A stretch of 64,000 nucleotides of DNA, from positions 19,654,860-19,718,859 of the forward strand of contig NC_135244.1 of the NCBI RefSeq assembly GCF_947623445.1. Direction: 5' to 3'. The position numbers and the translations under genes were made by a program. This document shows positions 55,001-64,000 of this stretch, in pieces. The stretch's first letter is position 1; each line of letters opens with the position of its first letter. The notes under the pieces were generated by a model. That model was not told the DNA's origin and did not search any database. It saw only the letters and a program-made list of their open reading frames with translations. The stretch comes from Clavelina lepadiformis (lineage: Eukaryota > Chordata > Ascidiacea > Aplousobranchia > Clavelinidae).

Positions 55001-58000
55001 CTTCAACTCACATAGAAAAATTTGTTAAATTTAAATACGAATTACTGCATACTTTCAGAGTTTGATGTTAACAACTTAGACAAAGACAGTATAGGCTATT
55101 ATACAGTGTATAATTGTAACCCTCATGAATTAGTTATCCAAAAGTATCATTATCACTAATTCGTCTTCATCCAAGGCGTCGAAGTTCTTCAAACCAACCA
55201 AGTGCACCGAAGCGGAATTTATCTGAGTCAATGAATTCTGTGATATTTGATGAAGAGAGCAAGGAAAGTGTTGGGCCTGATAGCGCTAGGACAAACACGT
55301 ACAAATCGTTTGAGGAACTTACGTTTGACGAAGCCTACCAATCAACACGTATCAGAAACACATCAACGTCACGAGACACCTGCATGAAGGTGCGGTCGTT
55401 CTACACAGGAGATGTATGGAGAGAGCTGGACCATACCGGCGGGGTCGTTCAGGTCACAGGATCTGACGTATCTCTTCACATCTCGTCAGCTTCTCAGCTT
55501 CCACCTCAGACTTGCGCTTGTAGCGCCGGATTTGCGCGGGGTGGTCGGGAGCGTGAGTCACTGCGAGAAAGAAGATTCAGCATCACCTCCTACTCAAAGA
55601 AACGATTTTCCCAATCGGGGAACAACGGCAGAAAACTTGATCCCAAATTAAAAGATTACAATTGCAGCGGCCCGGACCACAGCATCTGTGACGGTCGCCT
55701 AATCATTGGTCTAGTGGACCCTCCGGATTGCTTGCTGATCAATAACAATTTGGTTGTTGATGAAGAGACAGAAGTAAAAGCGCATTTGCTCAACGGCAGC
55801 CTTGCCCAAAATTTTGTGATAGCAGGACCGAGTGTCCGTGTTGAATTTGCTGATAGGAGGTTACTCGAACAAGGTGCATGTCTGCAAGTCAGCACTAACG
55901 TCCAACTCAAAAGACGTACAGCATCAAAGCTGGTTAGAACTGATGTTTTACGCTTTACACTAAACGAATTAGTTTTTAGCAAAGCCAGAAATTCTGCCTG
56001 CTGTGGCTATGATTAAACTCGAAGTGTTTTTTTTTCAACGCAGGGAGAGACTGAATCGACATACGATAGTGGTCAATCTTGTACATATGCATGTCTGCAA
56101 AGTTCTTCACCGTTCGGTCCATTCTTTGAAGTGAAACGATGTTACCTATACGGAAATACCATGCAGGTTACACCAGATGCGTCACGTGTTCCAATGGCTG
56201 ACAGAGGTAGGTGTATAGATGACAAATCATGTGTGGGCTTTTTATATTCTTGATCCATTTACATTCATGCAAACGGTTAATTGATATGGCATAAAGTAAA
56301 ACCAGTATTTGATGGTCATCGGAAATACAACTCAAACGCGAGTAAAAGTGTATACCAACAGTATTAAGTAGTTTATTAAGGCTTCATATACCTTGGAGGT
56401 CTTGCTTTCGAGAACTCACAACTGTTTATACAAGTTAAAGTGATCCTTGCGAATTTGTAAGGATGTTGTCACTGCTTAAACAGAAAAGATTTAAATGTTC
56501 AAGGAAACGGGTGTCAGATTTTTGTGGTCCCCGTCGTTAAGCTCGATAATTACCATTTCACATTGGAATCTCTGTGGGAAAGGATCTCCTTAAAGTCGTT
56601 TCAGGTGGGAATCTATGGACCTATGGAGACATTTACCAAGAGCACATTCTGCGTATCTATATCAAGTTCAGGATTCTGTCCGCCCTACATGAAAGTTCAG
56701 CACAAAAGTTTGATGTAAGCCATCTTTACAATCGTAGCTTATCATAGTTCGGTGACCTCTGATATTTTGTATAATTGTTACCGACATTGTCCATTGCAAG
56801 TATATGAAAAGATGTTATGATCAAAAATGAAATCTGATTGTTTGAAACTCATGCTTGCCTGCTAATTATTATTTTCTTTTTAATGCAGTGGCCTTACTTT
56901 GTGTCTGCTGAATTCATACAATTTGGCTGTTCACAAAGTGCAAGGATTTCAAATGTTGCTTGACATCAAGGAATCGACGATATTTTCAATAGCTGACCAC
57001 AATGAACTAGCTGACTGCCTGTTTACCGAAGAGGAACTGAAAAATGAATCTCGAGTAAATCGCATTTTTGTCCTGAAAGCATGCGACACTACAGGGAGGT
57101 GGCAAACGCCGAAGACAAGTAAAAGCCAGCGCACGTTCGTCGTTGAGCTAAAAGGCTTGATTGACAACCAGATCCATCGCTTAACTTGCTCCGCTGCTGA
57201 TCTAACATCTTTTGAGGCTTCTGATTACCCAACATGCTTGTCACCAGTCGTAGCAAAACGCTTAGCAGAGAACGTTGAAATGTCCGTCGCTGCGCAGCAC
57301 AAGCTTAAACGGAAGGACTTTGCATACCAGTGGATATTTGCCCAAGAAGAGGACAAGGGCAAAATATTTGCACCCAGAGAAATTCCTGGATCACAGAGGA
57401 ATTTACTAGGTGGTCGGCTTGGATACGTACTCAAGTCGTCTAACAGGAACAAAAAGTAAATGATAACTTTAATAACAACACGATGAAATGTTCTTGGTTT
57501 AAAACGGATTACACACTATGTATTTGCATTAAAAGTCCTAATTTGTAGATGTTAATTACCCATTAGTTACATGTATAGAGATCCATTGATGATGTCCTAC
57601 TTCATGACTTATGAACAAGAAGACTATCTCCCGATCCTCAGTACCCACACTGTTTGGTGGAACGGACCAAACGGTCGTAAGGACTACTGGATTTGTTACT
57701 ACAGACATAAGATTGGTACAATTGAATTTATCAGTAGCCTACTAATACTAAGACACCCAGTCAATGTTTTGTAATATATTATAACCTTTTTCGACGTCAT
57801 CCTTTAAATCGCTTTCCTTCATCGTTTCTTACATTTTCTTCATGTTTTCAGGCTTAGTGCAGACAAACCAAGTACGTTTGGTCGAGTATGACCAATACGT
57901 TAAGTGGAAAAAGACGCACGTGACTGTGCAGAAGGTAGTGGAAGGATCCGTTGTATCGGGTGAGAAGTTTGACTTTCCTTAGTTTTCTGTGATTGATCTT

Positions 58001-59044
58001 TAGCTTGACTTAACAAGCACCATTTTTAAACTTTTTGTACGGTAGTTGAGCGACTGAAATTTTCTACTCTTGCCGTGATGACGAAACTAAAGACAGCATT
58101 GACCAGCTGCGGTCAATTTGCTGTTGTCTTGAGATTTGGGCAAACGTTTGCATTTCAAGTTATTGATAGAGAACCCTCCACAGTTTTGCGGGATGAAAAA
58201 AAAACTTATTTTTTTAAAAAGTTTACCGTAAGTACTGAAAGTATTGTAGCCTACGATAAAGTATGGACGCTAATTTAGCGGTAGCTAGGCTAGTTTCATA
58301 AAAATGTTACAGGTAAATGTATACGTACCGGTCATGCACAGACAAACTGTTTTAGTATTTCCAAAAGAGTCTTATTCAATTTTGGGTGGTAAGGGTGTCC
58401 GTTAACCAGCAAGGGATGGTTATCTACGCGTTTGCTTATAGGAGTATTGTTCGTCGAGTACTAGCCGTACAAATATCCTGAAAGAAGTGGTCAGAGGCTT
58501 GCTGTATATTGAGGAGCACAACGTGGCAATAGAGATAATAACGGACGCGTGCTTCCTAACGACTGCATGCATGATAGATAAAGGCTGGGGAAAGCTAACT
58601 GGATCTTTGGGCATTAGTAAGGTATCCGAGGAACCTGCTAATGGCGACGTGGTGACGTCTCCTTCATCTGCGTGGAGCAGCGAAATATCAGCTCATGTAA
58701 GAATTTCGATCGAAATCTCAATCGTGGCTAATATTATATAAACTTCTCAACCAGTAAATTAAACTAAGTTTCAGCGATGGTTTTCAAAGCAAAGACATTG
58801 ACGTCATTGACTCCCAACAGCGTTTGCTTTTTTAATGCAGGCCAACTGGAGGTCAGCATATGATACTTTATGCAATTGGCAGAAAGATAAATTCTGCAAT
58901 AATCACAAAGAAGCTCTCTCAAGATTACATCGAGTTGTAGACATGATGTCTGACCCACCAGCTGGACTCCTGGAGTCGTTAACAGGGTGTCTTCTCCTTA
59001 TGTACTCGATTGACTGTTTGACCAAATACGACACGATTCTATAA
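52077..59044 (+). CDS. SH3BP4/MACC1-family adaptor (ZU5, internal SH3, death-like domains)
   Basis: Homologue of vertebrate SH3BP4 and MACC1, cytoplasmic adaptors acting in receptor endocytosis and growth signalling. Thirteen coding exons in phase: 52077-52221, 53344-53528, 53919-53980, 54369-54962, 55176-55971, 56044-56206, 56504-56714, 56889-57455, 57567-57715, 57852-57959, 58046-58227, 58442-58696, 58841-59044; 1206 residues (human SH3BP4 963). Residues 1-410 are Ser/Arg-rich with no SH3. A ZU5-like domain starts near 415 (VQVTGSDVSLHIS). VGIYGPMETF matches SH3BP4 VGLYGPKHI. An SH3-like segment near 915-965 has DYWICYYRHKIGLVQT, matching EWYIGYYQGRVGLVHT. Death-like domains fill about 1000-1205. 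The intron after exon 3 has a GC donor (AAAG|GCAAGT). The 72-bp intron 55972-56043 has a weak GTTTTT donor, inferred to skip one stop. The family is secure; orthology to one paralogue is not. Confidence 0.9.
52625..53030. repeat. cluster of CTCGAGTA palindromic units in SH3BP4-like intron 1
   Basis: ACTCGAGT-type units occur once near 52637 and about five times between 52945 and 53025, in both orientations, next to GTAGCCTAC and GTAGCCTGG. This resembles the ends of a DNA transposon with TCGAGTA-rich terminal repeats, but I could not match the termini or find a target duplication. Confidence 0.35.
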
Positions 59045-59533
59045 TGACATATATGCATTACAATTTACTTAGCCTGTATTTTTGGTCATTTTTAAGGATT
59101 TTAAAACGAAGTTATACGTTAGTTTGCGATTATATTTTTGCATAGAATATGATGAATCTTTCGAAGGTGTAGGCTACTATGTTCACTTGACTTAATTAAG
59201 ATCTTTAGGTAATTTTAGAAAATATGTCTTACTGCTCTTTATATGATGTAAAATGACAAAAATTTACTTGCTTGATAACGAAAGTGTATAAAATATTGAA
59301 AGCAAGGAATTTAAAAGGAAATGCCCATACCGTTGCATTTGACGTCCAGCTGGTATGACACTAACCATGTCCTTTTGTTATCGGTGCTTATATCAATACA
59401 TTGATGCACTTCAATGATTTTAAAGGAACTGGTCATATAAAACCTCCAGTCTAGTCACTAACTTTGGCGGCACAGGCAATGCAACCATTTCCAAAATTTA
59501 CGTCATGAAGGACCTGGTTCGGGTCATACTCAC

Positions 59534-59592
59534 TTCACCACCATGAGGCAGAATATTTGCATGCAACTGTATGCTAGATGTACCACCCAAGT
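59534..59592 (-). other. isolated ENTPD-like exon or exon relic
   Basis: Between a good acceptor (TTTGTTGTAG) and a consensus donor (GTGAGT) the minus strand reads x-D-LGGTSSIQLHANILPHGGE, open throughout. DLGG[AT]S is the fourth apyrase-conserved motif of ectonucleoside triphosphate diphosphohydrolases (LDLGGASTQ). I found no neighbouring exon with the other apyrase motifs within the window, so it may be a relic, a chance match, or part of a gene with long introns. Confidence 0.3.
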
Positions 59593-61020
59593 CTACAACA
59601 AAATAATAGATCAGAAATTGATTTCCGAATAAATTAGCCTATATAATTGTTTGCATAGGGCAAACGCGAGATCCGGTAACGGCGATTGTTATTCGCAAGC
59701 AATATTGTTAATTGTTATTTTTTTTTGTAATCGATTTTCTGTGATGAACCAAATCACTATTAACCTCAACATGGGCTTTAGTAAACTTACAATTCCAGTA
59801 TCTACACATAAAATAAATAATAAATCAACCAAGCAATAAATAAGCAAACTATAAATAATAAGTAAAAGGCCCCGCCACAACAAGCAAGGCAACCAAATGC
59901 ACTAAGAAACGCCGTCAAGGAAGACCACAAATTAAATTATCACAGTTTCATTTATCTATAGCAGGCTCTTTTTTCTGTATTCGGTTGATCATTGCTTTTT
60001 TTGGGGCAAATCATCTGTTTTTTGAAACAAATTAATCACTTCCGTGTCACATCAACCGATTAGTTCTTTGCCCATAAATATCGGTAATGACTTTGTCCAG
60101 TCATGAGTATATAACAATTATGACGACCGTAAAACACATAGATGATAAAGCATGGTCGATAGGCAAAGAATTTCTTCATTAAAATTCCAACAACCGTGTT
60201 AATATATAAGATATATAGAATAATTCGTTATTATTGTATTAAAAAGCATTTGCCTGCCAATGTTCGAAATGTTTATTGATATTAATTCTAATTAGTAATA
60301 TAATAATTAATTCTATAAGCACACAATTTCTTTCATTTAATTCAAGACAAAATTGGGAAAATTGATTAATTAATTATTTATTTGAATAATGCAACAAAAC
60401 GTACACATACAAATTCGATTTATTTGTCACAACAAATCATAAAGAGCGAAAAAAATTAATCACTTGAGCTAGCATTTAATAGGCCTTTCTCGGTAGACGT
60501 TTAGAGCGTTGGATAAATATATGGGCGGCTTTGAACAACACATATAGGTAGCTATGCCGCGATAACATGATTTTGGTCACGTTCCATCCAAGGCCCGGTA
60601 ATGCTTCTGCAAAAGGGTCTCATTGCTGCAAAAACATCGATTAAGTTTAACAGATCAAAGTCTAAGGACAACTTCAGCCGGTAGCGCTGCGCCTTGCTGA
60701 GTTGACTTTAGCTGCCTAGAAATAGTTCTGCATGTCTAGAATCCGATTCCGGTTGCCTATGGTAAAGCCGCTTAACTGACCAAAGTTGGCTTACATCACA
60801 CCTTCTGATTTTGATTGATATAGCTGGGCCACAGCTTTGATAAACGAAAACCTATTTGTGAAATAATTCAACAAACAAAAATGTACGTGACCCTGAGCTG
60901 AAACAAGACCTCGCTAATGAGAGAAACCGAAGATTTTCCTCAACCAGAATAATCTCAGCACACAAGATTGGAATAAAAATAGACATTTGCCGCTACTTTT
61001 TAATGCACTATTTAAACCTA

Positions 61021-61528
61021 TTTTAACTAGGCTTGGCTTCTCCCGCACACAGTCACAGCAAAACGTGGCGTACAGTTGCATTGTTTGCTGTAGAAACTTG
61101 AAATTTGGTGACTTTTCCTAAAAAATGTTCAGCTATCTATCAATGTTTGTTTGATAAAGTTGGATTTTGTAATTTTTGAGATATTGTGATATTTTCATAA
61201 TTTTGCTCTCTCTCCGCATTGAAGCGTATTACTCATTTACGCACCACTAACTCGACTAGCTATTCTCTTGTGTTCTTTTCTCGCGGTCAGCTGGTTTTCC
61301 GCACAGCGGGGGCGCGGCGTAACAAGAAAAATTTCTAGAAATGTGTCACTTTTAGAAATACTTAATTTACACTAAATTCACTTTCTTTAGTTTTACAATT
61401 ATGATGTATACAGGAAGCCAGATGATTTTTCTACTAACCTTTAAAAATCCGATCAGTTTACGACGTATAGTTTTCTAGTAATTAACGATTGAAAATGTGT
61501 GTGCGGGGTCGGCCACACCTAGTTAAAA
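61021..61528. mobile_element. 508-bp TA-flanked inverted-repeat element
   Basis: The left end TTTTAACTAGGCTTGGC and the right end, reverse-complemented TTTTAACTAGGTGTGGC, continue with (C/T)CCCGCACACA, giving roughly 30 bp of inverted repeat with a few mismatches. TA flanks both ends. The TTAA within the repeat would alternatively allow a piggyBac/Kolobok-type reading with a TTAA target. The interior is noncoding, so it is nonautonomous. Confidence 0.75.
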
Positions 61529-63112
61529 TAGTAAAGTCGCGAGCCTGGTTAGGATAGGGTTAAACAAGTCTATGGACTGGATATTACTCGGATATTACTT
61601 CTTCAGATCTGCGTAGCTATTAACTCTTCCCGTGACAAAAACAGCTTCTGTGGTAGCCTATATGTTTATTGCTCATACAACTTTCTTGCAGAACAAATGT
61701 CACCATGAAATGCTTTGTTTGTGAAAGCTTTCTTTTCAATGTTTTGAGGATAAAATCGCAACTTTAAATGCTCATCTGGAAGAAAAATGAAAACGCGAGT
61801 CAACATACGGCGCAATTAATGTTGTTTCCAGGTTTTAATCACCATCAATTTAAGTGCCGTTGGAAACGAAGCAAATGTTGCAACTGCTAATTTGTGGGTT
61901 AAGACAAGTGGTCCGTACCCGACACAGGACGATGTCATACATTAATTGTAGTTTAGTTCACTTGTTCGTAAATCGTAAATCCATACGTGATTCCAATGTT
62001 ATATTTCAGAAGACAGCAGGCTTATGATAAGAGGTCTTCTCATTGGAAAAAAATAGCGTATAGATATGTTGACCCGTAGACTTGCTCGCCTGATAATTAA
62101 TAATTATCAAGCGATCAAAAGTAGATGTGGTACAACAATCCAAAAGCGAAAGTGTCTTACCTATGCCTTTGCGTCTTATTAACCGTTGCCTGCGGCAGTG
62201 ACGACATTTTACATAAACATTCCTGCACGACTCTATTTCTACTTGATTCCTTTTCAAGTGAAAGAAGCATTGACGAAGCGTTACAATATCTTTTCATATG
62301 GCATGCTACAGTGTATAATACGGTTAAGTAAATAAAATAAAAATTGGTAAACGATTCAACAATTATCAGTAACGTCTTATCTTGTGCGGAAAGGTTAGGT
62401 TAAGAAGTCTTTGTATTTTTTCCATACAAGTTATAGCAGTTATAGTGGTGTGTATAGAAATAATTAATCATATACGGTGTATCGTTTTTTCAAAAACACA
62501 TACGTCGTTTTGTCAACTCAATAAAACCTTGTTTATGTTCGTTTACAACGTTTTGTCAACCAGTTTTCAGGGAATGTTTTGCAGCAAACTATCTAAATTA
62601 ATGTAAACTGTAAATTACTACAATTTTCTGCAAATCTATTCATTATTAGATCTAATTATATTAAATCATAAAGGTGTTATTATAATTTATTTGATTATGT
62701 AACCACAAAAACCATCCGTGACAGAGTACGAAAAAAGCTGCCCATATATAGAGCAATGTTGTCCGAAAACCTGAGCACGGACAGATGTATAGATGAAACA
62801 ACGCTGCCAGGCATTGTCTTCTCTGGTATAAGCCAGTAATCATCAACCTTTTACAAAAGAAGCTCTTGTGCCAGAGTCTTGTAGCAATCAGCATTTGGAT
62901 GTATTCTCTGATTTTGAAAACAATTTATTGCGTATAAGATATAAATATGCATTCCATACTGTAGTTAAAGCAAAACAAAAGGAACAAGCAAAAATGAACT
63001 TTACCTGGTGATGTCCACAACAAGGATGTTTTGAAAGCATTGTTCGCTGTAGGTTTAAACTAAATTAAAATTGTAAACTTGATTATACATAGGTAAGAAC
63101 TGTACCAGAAAT

Positions 63113-63844
63113 ATGGGAGACAAGAGCAAGAAAGTCTGTGTAATAGGAGCTGGAATAAGTGGTCTGTTAGCCATTAAATCTTGCTTGGAAGAAGGTTTGA
63201 CACCAACTTGCTATGAAAAGTTAGATTTTGTTGGTAAGTAGCTTTCCCAAATGTTTTCACACTCTTAACCTTACACTAGCTGCATAACTTTGGTTATAAC
63301 CGGTCAGTTAGTAGCAGCAATCTCTTGTAAATATAACAATCAAACGTACGTGGTATGTGGAGTGACCGCAAGAAGTAAATACTTCTTTTCTCCGCCTGTG
63401 TTTCATAGACGTGTACATTATATACCGTTTAAGCGATATTTTGCGTATGAGAATCTTTCAACACAGGTGGTATGTGGAACGATCATAACAAGGAAAAGCA
63501 TGACAACAGTCCAACAACTTATGCATCACTTGTTACAAACATTAGCAGAGTTAATCTCGGATATTCCGATTTTCCAGCACCAAAAGTAAGTACATCAATG
63601 AAATCATAACTTTTAGGACACTTTTGCACATGGGTACATTATTCGCATTCATATAATAACTTGATTGAAAAATAACAATATTAATTTACCGAGTGGTTTG
63701 TTTAGGGTTGGCCTCCCTATATTAATAGGTACCAATTTGGCAAATATACGGAGATGTATGCAGACCATTTTGGCTTGAAGGAGTGCATTAGATTCAAAAC
63801 AGAAATTGTTAGTGTGACTCCGGCTAAGTCTTACGATAAAACAG
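63113..63844 (+). CDS. flavin-containing monooxygenase, N-terminal part (runs off window)
   Basis: Class B flavoprotein monooxygenase that oxygenates soft nucleophiles (N, S) using NADPH and FAD, usually at the ER. Three exons in phase: 63113-63233, 63467-63585, 63706-63844, giving 126 codons, then a GTAAAG donor and intron to the window end. Residues 8-20 hold the FAD Rossmann motif [39 protein letters not shown] and the start of the [20 protein letters not shown] segment follow, all in FMO order and spacing. Vertebrate FMOs are about 530 residues, so roughly three quarters lies to the right. An acceptor-like TACATAG sits about 20 bases before the ATG. Which FMO paralogue cannot be said. Confidence 0.92.
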
Positions 63845-64000
63845 GTAAAGTATGTTTCTTGATCGTAAATAGTCGAAAAACAGCATTGAAATTGACTTAC
63901 TTTGGAATTATAGAATGCTTATCACTTTGCTAACTCTTGCTGGCTATAGGCTATCTAGCTTCATCGCTTTATATTTATGTTTATATAGGCCTCGTAGCTA

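Larger units (their letters stand above)
59045..63112. other. gene-poor interval SH3BP4-like / FMO
   Basis: It contains the SH3BP4-like 3' UTR (AATAAA candidate near 59629), an isolated ENTPD-like exon on the minus strand and the inverted-repeat element at 61021-61528. The remainder, including the very AT-rich 60.18-60.46 kb, shows nothing I can name. Confidence 0.55.

Noticed and set aside
55975-56045. Alternative frame reading LAKPEILPAVAMIKLEV near the SH3BP4-like exon 5 end
   Set aside because: It looks slightly like SH3BP4 PVLEVKLS, but that block already aligns upstream (GPSVRVEF), and using it would need a 23-nt intron or a frame jump.

Overview
The window is eukaryotic nuclear DNA: AT-rich, with spliced genes of many short exons and introns of roughly 70-900 bp and densely scattered small DNA transposons. 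The protein set (condensin CAP-G, SDAD1, RNF113/CWC24, intelectin, CCDC152, CtBP, a phospholipase B1-like ectoenzyme, an SH3BP4/MACC1-family protein and a flavin-containing monooxygenase) is that of an invertebrate chordate. I infer an ascidian tunicate (Ciona-like) from the compact genes, intron sizes and gene content. No prokaryotic, viral or organellar segment was seen. Exon models were made by eye from splice signals, reading-frame phase and remembered family sequences.

Layout. 0.8-20 kb is a dense housekeeping block. SDAD1 (minus, 15 exons visible, last exon(s) beyond the left edge) is divergent from RNF113 (plus, 8 exons, complete). RNF113 converges tail-to-tail with NCAPG (minus, 21 exons, complete), and their poly(A) signals overlap. 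20-25 kb is gene-free, with a 965-bp TA-flanked inverted-repeat element and old repeats. 25-28.5 kb holds an intelectin (plus, with a TATA box) facing a CCDC152-like coiled-coil gene (minus). 28.5-32 kb has no gene and carries a hAT-type element. 32-34.9 kb is CtBP (minus, 7 exons, complete). 35-44.9 kb is a 10-kb gene desert with three hAT-type miniature elements and several dispersed repeats and palindromes. 44.9-48 kb is a single-domain phospholipase B with a C-terminal membrane anchor. 52-59 kb is an SH3BP4/MACC1-family gene (13 coding exons) that lacks the N-terminal SH3 domain. 59-63 kb is gene-poor, with a 508-bp inverted-repeat element and one isolated ENTPD-like exon. The first three exons of an FMO gene run off the right edge.

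The genes form no single pathway. SDAD1 (ribosome export), RNF113 (spliceosome activation) and NCAPG (chromosome condensation) are growth genes sharing intergenic space. Intelectin, PLB1-like and FMO are secreted, surface or detoxification functions. CtBP is a corepressor and SH3BP4-like an endocytic/signalling adaptor.

Beyond the genes, the most notable signals are: a strong excess of the palindrome TAGGCCTA in noncoding DNA; at least five hAT-type elements with perfect 8-bp target duplications; two large TA-flanked elements, one with repeated subterminal GGGGTTAGTTGG motifs; two GC-AG introns; a stop-free first intron in the phospholipase gene; and an intelectin whose sugar-binding residues differ from those of human ITLN1.
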